A DNA stretch of 64,000 bases from JAGOFO01 sp964522105 (GTDB lineage: Bacteria > Myxococcota_A > UBA9042 > DTJE01), in assembly GCA_964522105.1 (NCBI GenBank), contig CAZFVA010000010.1:35112-99111 (forward strand), written 5' to 3'. Position 1 is the first letter of the stretch, and every line of letters begins with the position of its first letter. The position numbers and the translations under genes are program-made. The notes beneath the pieces were generated by a model. The model was not told where the DNA came from and did not search any database. It saw only the letters and a list, made by a program, of their open reading frames with translations. This document shows, piece by piece, positions 55,601-64,000 of this stretch.

Positions 55601-56383
55601 ATGAATAAACCAATGATTCTTGTTACAAACGACGACGGGATCCTTTCGCCGGGCCTTGCGACGATGGTGCAGGCGGCCGAGGCTCACGGCGAAGTCTGGG
55701 TCATCGCGCCGGAAATCGAAAAGAGCGGCGTTTCGCACGCCATCACCTTGACCGAACCACTGCGGGTCAGGAAACTGGGCGAACGCAGGTACGCGCTTTC
55801 AGGTACACCGGTTGACTGCGTTTTCATCGGGCTTAACCACATCCTTCCACGACGGCCTGATTTTGTATTTTCCGGCGTGAACCGGGGACCGAACCTTGGT
55901 TTCGACGTAATCTATTCAGGTACCGTCGGGGCGGCAATGGAAGGCACGATTCAGCGCATCAAGTCGGCTGCTTTTTCAATGGTTTCAAAAGGTTCCTTCG
56001 ATTTCAACGACATTGCGCCACAAGTTCGTTTCATCGTTGACAGGATCATTGAAAACGGTGACCACGGCATTCCAGACGGTATTACCCTGAACGTAAACAT
56101 ACCTGACGCCACGCTTGGCGAATTTCAGGGATTCAAAGTTACACGCCTTGGTAACCGCCAGTATTCTAACGAAGTTCTGGCCCGTGAAGACCCGCGCGGG
56201 GCGACGTACCTGTGGGTTGGCGGCACCCGGGTTACCAATGAACTGGCTGCTGATTCTGATACCGGTGCGATTGCGCAAGGCTGGGCATCTGTCAGCCCGG
56301 TCAGTCCAGATATGATGGCGCCGGAGGCGGTACCGCTGATTGCGTGGGCAAACATCGCGGGCGATGCGATGCCGCAGATTTGA
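55601..56383 (+). CDS. surE: 5'/3'-nucleotidase SurE
   Basis: Metal-dependent nucleotidase/exopolyphosphatase linked to stress survival. ATG 55601 gives MNKPMILVTNDDGILSPG, the standard start; the open frame upstream lies in bamA. Metal and substrate residues: TNDDG, VIAPEIEKSGVSHAITL, SGTPVDCV and SGVNRGPNLGFDVIYSGTV. It comes 13 bases after bamA and 30 bases before apt. Confidence 0.96.
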   Translation: MNKPMILVTNDDGILSPGLATMVQAAEAHGEVWVIAPEIEKSGVSHAITLTEPLRVRKLGERRYALSGTPVDCVFIGLNHILPRRPDFVFSGVNRGPNLGFDVIYSGTVGAAMEGTIQRIKSAAFSMVSKGSFDFNDIAPQVRFIVDRIIENGDHGIPDGITLNVNIPDATLGEFQGFKVTRLGNRQYSNEVLAREDPRGATYLWVGGTRVTNELAADSDTGAIAQGWASVSPVSPDMMAPEAVPLIAWANIAGDAMPQI

Positions 56384-56413
56384 CGGGGAATTTTGACGCT
56401 GGAGGGCAACCGG

Positions 56414-56965
56414 ATGCACGAAGATAAAAGATCTGACAATCCCAGGGAACAACTGGTCCGCGACAACATCAGGTGCATTCCTGACTTTCCAAAACCGGGC
56501 ATATTGTTTCGGGACATCACTACCGTCCTTGAAAACCCGGAAGCGTTCCGGGCCGCCATAACGTTCTTTGTTGAAGTCGCCCTGAAGTACGGCGCCACCA
56601 GGATTGGCGGCATCGAATCACGCGGGTTCGTATTTGCGGCGCCTGTGGCCGGGCACCTTGGCCTGCCTTTAGTGCTTTTCAGAAAGCCGGGAAAGCTGCC
56701 CTGGAAGACCAGAAAGATTGAATACACTCTTGAATACGGAACCGACGCGATAGAAGTCCATGAAGACACTATCAAACCGGGCGACAAGGTCATGATTGTT
56801 GATGACCTGCTTGCAACGGGCGGCACGATGGAAGCGGCGGTGAAACTGGTTCGCGGCATGGGCGGCGAAGTCTGCGTTGCGGCGTTCATGGTCGAGCTGC
56901 CTTCCGAATTGAATGGCCGGACCAAGCTGGCCGATGTCCCGATCGAATGCATGACCGCTTACTGA
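56414..56965 (+). CDS. apt: Adenine phosphoribosyltransferase
   Basis: Salvages adenine with PRPP to give AMP. ATG 56414 follows GGAGGG; a TTG seven codons earlier is less likely. Blocks: IPDFPKPGILFRDITTVL, GIESRGFVFAAPVA, RKPGKLPWKT and the PRPP-binding VMIVDDLLATGGTMEAA. Length of 183 residues is normal. It is followed by the U32 pair with only 15 bases between. Confidence 0.95.
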   Translation: MHEDKRSDNPREQLVRDNIRCIPDFPKPGILFRDITTVLENPEAFRAAITFFVEVALKYGATRIGGIESRGFVFAAPVAGHLGLPLVLFRKPGKLPWKTRKIEYTLEYGTDAIEVHEDTIKPGDKVMIVDDLLATGGTMEAAVKLVRGMGGEVCVAAFMVELPSELNGRTKLADVPIECMTAY

Positions 56966-56980
56966 AAAAGCGGAGGCCCG

Positions 56981-57979
56981 ATGTTCGCAATTAACGTACC
57001 ACTGCGCCGCTGTGAAGATGTCGAAACGCTGGTGAACGCCGGTGCCGACACGTTCTACTGCGGGTTGAACGACGCGGCCGGCACCAGCGGCGGTGGCGGG
57101 CTGAATCAGCGCCAAAGCGACCGCTCAAGCTTTGAAAGCGTGGCGGACCTGAAAATTGCGGTCGAGGCCAGTCACAGTAACGGCAAAGAGATCTTCCTGG
57201 CCATCAACACCAGACTTCTGACCGAACCGTATCAGCCGGGATTCATACGCCAGCTTCAAATTGCGAGTGACCTTGGAATCGACAGCGTCATCGTGGGCAG
57301 CATCAACGGAATTCTGATTGCGCGCGAGATGTTCCCGGATATGCGACTGACGGCCAGCATCGGCCTTGGCGTCATGAACTCGGCGGCGGCCAGGTGGGCA
57401 GCAGGCCTTGGCGTTTACCGCGTAATCGTTGACAGACACCTGACTCCAGATGAAATCGCGATGGTGGCGGACGGGGCACCTGACGTCGAAATCGAAGCGT
57501 TCCTGATGAACGGCAAGTGCGGAAACTTCGACGCGATGTGCGGTTACGACTACTACGACCCGGCAGGGCCGATGGCGAATTTCACCGGGTGTGTGTTCGT
57601 CAAAGACCGAAACATCACCAGATACAGACGTTTTGCGTGCGGGGCGTGCGCCCTGCCCGCCTTCGCGACGCGACCGAACTTCGCAGCGGCCAAGATTATA
57701 GGACGCGATTTTGACGTCGAGTCGGTGTCACTGGCGACCGATCTGGTGCGCAGACTTCGGCCGGCAGTTTATTCCGACATTTCGGGCGTCGAATTTAATC
57801 GGCTGGCGCGCGCAACATACCGGGAAGTCTATGGAAAGGACTGCGAGGATAACTGCCACTATCCAACGACGAAAGGCTCGTGCGTAAGTGGCTGTGGCGA
57901 AGGCGACTGCAGCAGTTGCGGCGACGCGGGTGCCTGCGGAAGCTGCGGCAGCGAAACCGGCTGCATGGACGAATATTGA
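56981..57979 (+). CDS. U32-family (UbiU-like) protein with Cys-rich C-terminal tail
   Basis: CGGAGG precedes ATG 56981. The first 240 residues form a TIM-like U32 barrel (INVPLRRCEDVETLVNAGAD, FYCGLN, LTASIGLGVMNSAA, VIVDRHLTPDEIAMV). Cysteines at 180, 187 and 204 have the same 7- and 17-residue spacing as the [4Fe-4S] ligands of E. coli UbiU, with C220 or C223 as candidate fourth ligand. The last 45 residues hold ten further cysteines (from C288: CxxxC, CVSGC, DCSSC, ACGSC), an unusual metal-binding-like tail not in UbiU. It overlaps the next gene by one base. U32 proteins include peptidases in name, but several are iron-sulfur hydroxylation enzymes (UbiU/V, RlhA, TrhP); the substrate here is unknown. 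Confidence 0.82.
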   Translation: MFAINVPLRRCEDVETLVNAGADTFYCGLNDAAGTSGGGGLNQRQSDRSSFESVADLKIAVEASHSNGKEIFLAINTRLLTEPYQPGFIRQLQIASDLGIDSVIVGSINGILIAREMFPDMRLTASIGLGVMNSAAARWAAGLGVYRVIVDRHLTPDEIAMVADGAPDVEIEAFLMNGKCGNFDAMCGYDYYDPAGPMANFTGCVFVKDRNITRYRRFACGACALPAFATRPNFAAAKIIGRDFDVESVSLATDLVRRLRPAVYSDISGVEFNRLARATYREVYGKDCEDNCHYPTTKGSCVSGCGEGDCSSCGDAGACGSCGSETGCMDEY

Positions 57980-59760
57980 TGGAACGTGCACTGTTTGCTG
58001 ATGTCGTCATGGATCTGGACGTACTGCAGAAGTACTGCCGGACTGTTGGCGATGCTTCATCAAGAACGGACGGACAGCCTGCCCGTTTCCAGCGGCTGTA
58101 TGCAGGTTCCGAATTCTGCGTGAACCGCCTGCCGGGGGTCGTGCGCACGCGGACGATGGTCGAACTTTGCCGGGACTTCGGACTGCGACTGACGTTCGTT
58201 CTGCCGCCATGTTACGACACTTCGCTGGATATGACTCAAAGGCTGATCGGGCTGCTGGAGCCTGGCACAGAAGTCGTGGTGAACGACTGGGGCGTGCTGC
58301 AGGCGGTCGTTGACGCCGGATGCCTGCCGGTGTTTGGCCGGGCGCTGAACCGGCTGATCAGGGACCCCAGACTGGACGTGACAGGTCACACGCAGGCGCA
58401 GATTGACTACTATCAAACATCTCAAATTCATATTCCGGCGGTCCAGGACTTCATCAAACAGGCCGGATTCGTGCGGGTCGAACTGGACAACGTAAGGCAG
58501 GGCCTGGGCGGGCTTCCTGCCGGTGCCTTGCCGTGCTCGCTTTACACGCCATGGACGCTGATTTCTGTGTCACGTTTCTGCGGGCCTGATTATGCAATTG
58601 AATGTCCGGGGCGACCGTGCTTTGAAAGCAGGACTTTTGTTGAAGGTATTCCAATAGTTGCAGACGGCACAGCGACGTTCTGGTTTCATGCCGGGATGCC
58701 GGAAAACCTGGACAGACTGCCGATTGACCGACTGGTTCACGTAACAGGTCCGGAAGGCCTGACGTGGCTGCTTGATGAAATAACCCATCCGGCGTGGGAC
58801 GAAGTCGACCTGCGTCGGTTGCAGGCCCGGCGCGAAGTGGTTGTCGGGGACTCAGCCGAGCGCATCGTTCTGGAATCGCTTTCGCCGGAATACAAGAGCG
58901 TTCTGCAGATTGGATGCGGCTTCGGGGCGCACCTGGAAATTCTTGATCGGGCGGGAAAGCAACTTGTGGGCCTCGATAGCTCACTGACAGTTCTGGATAT
59001 TGCCCGCCGCAGAGTTCCATCGGCAGACCTGATTGACGGAACAATCATTGACGGGACAATTTCGCCGCCTGTGGACCTGATTCTTGATCTGCACTGCATG
59101 AACGATACTGAAGCCGAATCCAGGCAGGAATACGCACAGAACGTTGTGAATTCACTGAATGAAAACGGACTGTATCTTCTGTATGTTTTAAAGGAAGCCG
59201 CGCCGACCGCTGAAAACACCGAATCGGACCCGGTCAACCCCCAGCCTGGAATCACAGCCGAAGAACTTGAACGCCATTTCCAGCAATTGCTTTCATTTGT
59301 CTGGCAGCACGACCTTCCGGCTGATAAAGACAACCCGGCAAAGTCCCTGATCCTGCTGCGAAAAGGGCCATCTGACCCGGCGTTTGAAAAACTGATCGCC
59401 GCGCGAATCGGGGAATTCCTGAATAAAGGTTTTGACAGCCACGACGTCGAGTTTGTAGATCTGACGGCCGACGTGCCGGACGGCGACGCGACCTCGCCCG
59501 CATGGCTGGACACAACTGCCTGCGCAAGTCTGCGACAGCTCGGTTTTCAGTATGCCTGGCGCGAATTTGAAGGCGAAGGCCGCACATTCTTCCGCCTGAC
59601 GCACCCCGACTTCAAACTGGAGCTGGAATTTTCACCTGTCGCCCAGAACCGCCCGCACTACCGCAACATTGGCGAATACAACGTGGCTTATCACGGCGAA
59701 GTTCAGGACCTTGCCCTGCTGGATGCCACGATCGACGTGCTGACCGGAACGCTGTCCTGA
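57979..59760 (+). CDS. UbiV-like U32 protein fused to a SAM-dependent methyltransferase
   Basis: The ATG at 57979 overlaps the previous stop (TGATG); the frame upstream lies in the U32 gene. Residues about 1-280 are U32/UbiV-like: YAGSEFCVNR (C47), VVVNDWGVLQAVVDAG, and SVSRFCGPDYAIECPGRPC with C201, C209 and C214, four cysteines in the order of the UbiV cluster. From about 300 to 430 there is a Rossmann methyltransferase: VLQIGCGFGAHLEILDRAG, VGLDSSLTVLDIARR and DLILDLHCMND. The last 120 residues are unassigned. I know of no characterised protein with this fusion. With its neighbour it could form a UbiU/UbiV-like heterodimer that hydroxylates a substrate, the methylase then acting on the product; this is inference. 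Confidence 0.75.
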   Translation: MERALFADVVMDLDVLQKYCRTVGDASSRTDGQPARFQRLYAGSEFCVNRLPGVVRTRTMVELCRDFGLRLTFVLPPCYDTSLDMTQRLIGLLEPGTEVVVNDWGVLQAVVDAGCLPVFGRALNRLIRDPRLDVTGHTQAQIDYYQTSQIHIPAVQDFIKQAGFVRVELDNVRQGLGGLPAGALPCSLYTPWTLISVSRFCGPDYAIECPGRPCFESRTFVEGIPIVADGTATFWFHAGMPENLDRLPIDRLVHVTGPEGLTWLLDEITHPAWDEVDLRRLQARREVVVGDSAERIVLESLSPEYKSVLQIGCGFGAHLEILDRAGKQLVGLDSSLTVLDIARRRVPSADLIDGTIIDGTISPPVDLILDLHCMNDTEAESRQEYAQNVVNSLNENGLYLLYVLKEAAPTAENTESDPVNPQPGITAEELERHFQQLLSFVWQHDLPADKDNPAKSLILLRKGPSDPAFEKLIAARIGEFLNKGFDSHDVEFVDLTADVPDGDATSPAWLDTTACASLRQLGFQYAWREFEGEGRTFFRLTHPDFKLELEFSPVAQNRPHYRNIGEYNVAYHGEVQDLALLDATIDVLTGTLS

Positions 59761-59868
59761 AAATCAGGCCGGGTGGGCGACGCTGTACAATTCTTAAATT
59801 CATTCATATTTGACCGGGCAACGTTCCCGGGGGAAACTTCCTGCAGGGACATCGTTTCGGGGGCCACC

Positions 59869-62800
59869 ATGCCATTTTTGACTCGTGGATTTGCGCCAGC
59901 GATGGCTGCGCTTGCGGTCATGTGTGTGACCACCGGCCTTGCGACATCAACCCCGGCCGGGCCTGCGAATATACCGGGCCTGTCCGTGTACGATGACGGC
60001 GGCAGGCTGATGCTGAAGAATCCAGTGATAATCAAGCACTGGAGTGATCCCCAAAGCGCCGCATCGACCGGAACCGTCTCGACAAAAACCAGTCCGACGG
60101 CCACACACCAGACGCGGGCCGGCGAACCGTGGACGCTTCAAAACACAACCCCGATTACTGGTTCAAGCGACATAACGGCGAAGATGGCCCCGGGTGGAGC
60201 AGTCGTCTTCAAAATTGACGCGACTGCCGGAACTGTCGAACTTTCTTCAGTTAACCGCGCCGGGTTTCTAACACAAAAAGCTAATCAAGCTGTCACCAAC
60301 ACACCGCCCTGGCTGCGGATCAGGCTGGCCACTAATCTGGCGGACTTGACGCCAGCAGTGCAGGACACGCTTGTCGAACCGCTGCTGGACGAATCCCTTG
60401 CTGACTGGTGGGACGAAATAGCGTTCCTGCTTGGCAGCATCACACCGGGAAATCTTGCCCTGGAAGGCTTTGACGTGCGTTCCATCGTGGATCAAGTGAG
60501 GTTCGCGCAGATGGCCGACGAAAGTCTGGACTACGTCGAACTGCGAAATTACACCGACGCCACAAAGGGACAGTACACGACGGCCGCTTATACATGGGTG
60601 CAGGACGCCCTTGAAAAAACGTTCGAACTGGACCCGGAAGACTACTACTGGTGGGTGCTGCACCCGATTCTGGACATGGAGATGTTCATTGACGCCAACC
60701 CGACGACAGGTCAGGCCGACACCTACCCTGCCGGTCTGTCCTGGCGTGAATACTACCTGCACAATCGCCCGTGGCCCGGCGACGATGGCGGACCTGCTTC
60801 GTACATTCCGCACTTTATTTTCAAGAAGGCTGCCGCCAACGAAGGGGTCGCAGACTACCCTGCGATCGACCCGGATTCGCTGCGGGACTGGGAACCGGTA
60901 CAGCGTGGATTCATTCAGGAAATCAATGTCGGTGCCCAGTGGCTTACGATGGATTCACTGATTCGGCCGACCACCATTGAATTCAAGGTACGGCGTACCG
61001 GAATTGTGCTGGCCACAACTCTGGAAGTCGAGCGGGCCTGGGCCGAAGGCAAGTCTGACCTGCTGGAAAACATGGTGCGCTACGGCCCGGGCAACGTCGG
61101 TCTGAACAGATATAACGGGCGGATACTGGTCATCAAGGAACGCGAACCGGTCGCTTCGCAGGCTGGCGTCATCGAAGCGGTTCTGGATGAATTCAAGTAC
61201 AAATACGACGTCGTTGACTCGGCGTGGCTTGCCGATGGTGACCTTTCGGCATACAGCAAAATCCTTGTGCCATCCGACCAGACTCTGGCCGTCTATCAGG
61301 CGATGTCCATACACGCGGACAAGATTGAAGAATGGCTGCGCGGCAAGTGGCGGATCCTGGAAATCCACGGGGCCGTTACAGACCCTGAGCGCGACTGGTC
61401 AGGCTACATGATGCCGGGCGGATTCAGCGCTGCCGAAGTGACCTATTTTGCAGCCCCCGGTGACGATTATGCGACTGTGCTGGGGCAACCTTTCCTGAAC
61501 CCCGGAGCCGTCGGAAACCCTGATAATCCAAAGACGATCGACATCCTGTGGGACGACTCGATACGTGACATCCGGGGCGGCGACCGATTTGTCAGCGTCA
61601 CGAAGTGCGCCATCGACCGCTTCACATGGTGGGCCGGTCAGAACATGCCCGACAGCGTTACCGACTGGGCCGAAAAGCACTACGGGGCACAGATTGACCG
61701 CACATCACAGGCCAACCGGGTGTTGTACCAGCACTTTGGCAACTGCGGGGAATTACAGGACATTCAAACTGCCGCTTTCAGGACCATGCTGATTCCGACC
61801 AGCAACACTTCAAACAGCGCTGAAGACCACGTCTGGAGCGAGTTTCTGGTCGATGGAACATGGTATTCAAGCGGGCTGGACTGGTCCGATGGATACGTAA
61901 ACATTGCCAATTTCAACGTTTCAAACTCCAAGAAATTCGGGGGTATCAAGAACATCAGTTTCGTCACGCAGAGCCGTGGCGACGGCGCCATGATCAACCG
62001 GACGGCCACATACGCTGACACAGGATTTTTGACCGTGAAAGTCCGTGATGCCGTCGGTGTACCAATCGCGGGTGCACTGGTGATGGTCGCGACCGAGGCA
62101 TGGAATCTTGATGGCGATTCTTACCCGTTAACACTGGCGTACTGGGATGTGACCGGGAGTGACGGCAACGTCGTCATCGAGACCGGTGCAAACGTTCAGG
62201 AAAACCTGGAAACCGACTGTCTGGACCTGAACAACCGCTGTAACAACTACTACGTCAAAGTGATTACCAACGTCGGGAACTTCCCGGGCGAAAGCGGCTC
62301 GCTGGCGCTTGCAGTTGCGGCGGCCGAAGCCGGGGTCGGGTATTCAAAGGAAGTCACGGCGACTGTCGCGGGCACGGCGGTACCAACGGAACCTGCCGGA
62401 ACTGCTGATATGTGGTCGCCAGTCGCAGATACCGCTGTAAATCTGTCGATCGCCAATGCGAACAGGTTGCGCTGCGGCGATCTAGGCGACGGCTTTTCGT
62501 GGTGCGACCAGATTGAAGATCAGACGGCGGCGCCGGAAGGCCGCCTGATGGCCCTGAACCAGGAAAACATGGACAAGTGGCTGGTCGGCGATGAATTTCA
62601 GGCTTCATACTCGCAGCCGATCAAGACCGATGGCAGCACTCTTCCGCAGTTTACGGCGGGCGGATGGCCGACAGACGGCACATGGTATCTGTTGATAACA
62701 CATGGTGGGGCGCTGCAGGACAGGCTGCTGATTAGCGGAAATCTGAACTTTGTGGCCGGCCAGGCTGTCGTCGAACAAGTCGAATTCGCAGATGAACCGG

Positions 62801-63057
62801 GCGTGGGTGACGTGGTTGAACAGCGTGACACGGCCGGCACCGACAGTGCAGTCGGAACAGACACCACAGTGACCGCTGACGATGGCACCGAAGATACTGG
62901 AACCGGTGGAAGTTCAGGCGGTTGCTCGTCTATTGACGGGCGGGCTGGAACCGGAAATCATACGTCACAAACCGGCACGCTGCTGATCCTGATTCTGCTG
63001 ACAGCCGCGCTGACGTTGCGGCGCACAGCGTCCCGGAAAATCAACAGGGAGTCTTAA
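59869..63057 (+). CDS. Secreted transglutaminase-like protein with GGCS C-terminal anchor
   Basis: ATG 59869 follows GGGGG; a signal peptide ends near TSTPAGPAN. The middle contains a transglutaminase-like core: FGNCGELQDIQTAAFRTM with the candidate nucleophile Cys, DHVWSEFLVDGTWYS with His, and LDWSDG with Asp. After it comes an Ig/carboxypeptidase-regulatory-like module (LTVKVRDAVGVPIAGALVMV). The N-terminal 580 residues are unassigned. The C terminus has a Thr/Asp linker, SSGGCSSIDG, a hydrophobic helix and a basic tail, the third such sorting signal in this window. Whether it crosslinks, cleaves or only binds is unclear. The stop TAA is two bases before the MORN gene start. Confidence 0.78.
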   Translation: MPFLTRGFAPAMAALAVMCVTTGLATSTPAGPANIPGLSVYDDGGRLMLKNPVIIKHWSDPQSAASTGTVSTKTSPTATHQTRAGEPWTLQNTTPITGSSDITAKMAPGGAVVFKIDATAGTVELSSVNRAGFLTQKANQAVTNTPPWLRIRLATNLADLTPAVQDTLVEPLLDESLADWWDEIAFLLGSITPGNLALEGFDVRSIVDQVRFAQMADESLDYVELRNYTDATKGQYTTAAYTWVQDALEKTFELDPEDYYWWVLHPILDMEMFIDANPTTGQADTYPAGLSWREYYLHNRPWPGDDGGPASYIPHFIFKKAAANEGVADYPAIDPDSLRDWEPVQRGFIQEINVGAQWLTMDSLIRPTTIEFKVRRTGIVLATTLEVERAWAEGKSDLLENMVRYGPGNVGLNRYNGRILVIKEREPVASQAGVIEAVLDEFKYKYDVVDSAWLADGDLSAYSKILVPSDQTLAVYQAMSIHADKIEEWLRGKWRILEIHGAVTDPERDWSGYMMPGGFSAAEVTYFAAPGDDYATVLGQPFLNPGAVGNPDNPKTIDILWDDSIRDIRGGDRFVSVTKCAIDRFTWWAGQNMPDSVTDWAEKHYGAQIDRTSQANRVLYQHFGNCGELQDIQTAAFRTMLIPTSNTSNSAEDHVWSEFLVDGTWYSSGLDWSDGYVNIANFNVSNSKKFGGIKNISFVTQSRGDGAMINRTATYADTGFLTVKVRDAVGVPIAGALVMVATEAWNLDGDSYPLTLAYWDVTGSDGNVVIETGANVQENLETDCLDLNNRCNNYYVKVITNVGNFPGESGSLALAVAAAEAGVGYSKEVTATVAGTAVPTEPAGTADMWSPVADTAVNLSIANANRLRCGDLGDGFSWCDQIEDQTAAPEGRLMALNQENMDKWLVGDEFQASYSQPIKTDGSTLPQFTAGGWPTDGTWYLLITHGGALQDRLLISGNLNFVAGQAVVEQVEFADEPGVGDVVEQRDTAGTDSAVGTDTTVTADDGTEDTGTGGSSGGCSSIDGRAGTGNHTSQTGTLLILILLTAALTLRRTASRKINRES

Positions 63058-63059
63058 AA

Positions 63060-63764
63060 ATGATCTCCAGACTAATTTTTTTCATGTCACTGATTGTCAC
63101 CTTTGCCGCCGCATCAACGGCCGACGCCCAGGCCATCGGGAAGGGACCCGGCAAAATTCGCACATCGGTCCCGTGTACAACCAGGGATGCCAGATGCAAA
63201 GCTCTTTCGCCGGTGTGTGACTCAGAAAATAAGGGTCCCTGCTGGAAAATCGACGAAGATAAGTGCTGTGCCGTCGAGGACCAGACGCCGATGCTGGGTA
63301 TCAAACTTCGCATCCAGGGATCATGTAGTGCATGCAAAGTCCAGGGACAGGCAACCGTCACGTGGGAAAGGGACGATGCCAAAAAACTGCTTGAATTCAA
63401 GGGCGAATTCAAAGACGGCAGGTTAGAAGGAAAAGGCTCATTTCACAGCAGTTCTGGAATTGACTACGAAGGCGAATGGAAAAATGGAAACCTGCACGGC
63501 CAGGGTACTCTGAGCCAGAACGGCGACTCTTATGTCGGCCAGTTCATCAACGGCCGGAAGGCTGGCAAGGGAACGATGAAATCAGCCAGCGGCATGTCAT
63601 ATACCGGGGATTTTTCAAACGGCGAGTTCCACGGCCACGGAGTCCTGATGATGCCGACGGGCGCAAGCTGGGAAGGCGAATTCAAGGAAGGAATGCCGAT
63701 CGGGACCGGCACAATCAGGCTTCCCGACGGAACTGTCAAACAGGGCGAACTGCAACCTAAGTAA
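63060..63764 (+). CDS. Exported MORN-repeat protein
   Basis: Starts just after the preceding stop with GGGAG upstream, so the two are probably coupled. A signal peptide ends STADAQ. Residues about 35-95 hold nine cysteines likely in disulfides. Residues about 105-230 are five to six MORN repeats of the form YxGxWxNGxxHGxGTL (YEGEWKNGNLHGQGTL, YVGQFINGRKAGKGTM, YTGDFSNGEFHGHGVL). MORN repeats form a beta-hairpin sheet for protein or lipid contact. No enzyme motif is present. The protein is probably periplasmic or surface-exposed; its role is unknown. Confidence 0.82.
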   Translation: MISRLIFFMSLIVTFAAASTADAQAIGKGPGKIRTSVPCTTRDARCKALSPVCDSENKGPCWKIDEDKCCAVEDQTPMLGIKLRIQGSCSACKVQGQATVTWERDDAKKLLEFKGEFKDGRLEGKGSFHSSSGIDYEGEWKNGNLHGQGTLSQNGDSYVGQFINGRKAGKGTMKSASGMSYTGDFSNGEFHGHGVLMMPTGASWEGEFKEGMPIGTGTIRLPDGTVKQGELQPK

Positions 63765-63876
63765 ACCGGCTGGCCGTGACGCCGCGTCACCGACTGCAAA
63801 CAACTGATGAAATGCATCTCAATAACTATATAATTGCGCAGGTCACCGCAAACTCGACCAGACAAGGGGCTGACTG

Positions 63877-64000
63877 ATGGGATTTTTCAAAGGTGTCGCT
63901 AACGGATTCGGATGTGCCGGCCAGGGCTGCGGCACAATCGTCGGCATCCTGCTGTTTCTAATCGTGATGGGCTTCGTCCTGCGTGCCTGCGGCGCGTACT
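63877..64000 (+). CDS. Small membrane protein, partial (right edge)
   Basis: ATG 63877 follows AAGGGG. The 41 visible residues begin MGFFKGVANGFGCAGQGCG and continue with one transmembrane segment, IVGILLFLIVMGFVLRACG. The end lies outside the window. A perfect TATAAT (63829-63834) stands upstream but no clear -35 goes with it. Family unknown. Confidence 0.55.
   Translation, partial: MGFFKGVANGFGCAGQGCGTIVGILLFLIVMGFVLRACGAY

Overview
The window looks like a chromosomal contig from a Gram-negative, diderm bacterium of the broad deltaproteobacterial / Myxococcota-Bradymonadota type. The evidence is lipoprotein signals, BamA and Lol genes, OmpA, an outer-membrane barrel, many Asp/Val-rich and Cys-rich secreted proteins, and three C-terminal GGCS-plus-transmembrane tails resembling MYXO-CTERM sorting signals. 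The exact phylum is inference. Two runs of exactly 100 N (2195-2294 and 7938-8037) mark scaffold gaps of unknown true size, so this is a draft or metagenome assembly. I see no tRNA, rRNA, CRISPR array, insertion sequence or prophage. Gene density is high and the only gene-free stretch above 300 bases is the nrdJ / sigma-factor divergent region (47073-47455).

Layout. 1-6024: secreted enzymes and surface proteins (a GH5-like lipoprotein cut by the left edge, an exported unknown, a propeller-like protein and a metzincin-like protease, the last two with GGCS tails). 6025-9468 (minus): an operon of amidohydrolase, glycosyltransferase, UbiB-like kinase and OmpA lipoprotein, with a scaffold gap that falsely fuses the glycosyltransferase to the kinase. 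9587-18403: housekeeping genes: FmdB, a stand-alone rplC with a near-consensus promoter, dapF, folE, an NrnA-like DHH phosphoesterase, glgA, a tandem PilZ protein and valS. 18587-31526: a GH5-like lipoprotein paired with an outer-membrane barrel, a hybrid histidine kinase with two periplasmic ligand-binding modules, an AlaX-type editing protein, a polytopic TauE/NicO-like transporter coupled to ftsY, an RlmI-like methyltransferase and a lytic transglycosylase. 31595-40198 (minus): a three-gene operon of giant Cys-rich lipoproteins, two of which end in what I read as a two-barrel BPI/LBP-type (TULIP) lipid-binding module. 40374-47072 (minus): fatty-acid beta-oxidation (fadA plus a FadN-type fusion) and the B12-dependent ribonucleotide reductase nrdJ. 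47456-59760 (plus): a sigma-70 factor with a strong terminator, then lysS, LolC/E, lolD, bamA, surE, apt and a pair of U32 proteins. 59869-64000: a transglutaminase-like surface protein with a GGCS tail, a MORN-repeat protein and the start of a small membrane protein.

Most interesting points. (1) Two adjacent U32-family genes (56981-59760) keep the four-cysteine patterns of UbiU and UbiV. The UbiV-like one is fused to a SAM methyltransferase and the UbiU-like one carries a Cys-rich tail, which suggests an uncharacterised oxygen-independent hydroxylation/methylation module. (2) The tandem BPI-like lipoproteins. (3) A pair of NrdR-like boxes 32 bp apart upstream of nrdJ. (4) An isolated rplC outside any ribosomal operon.
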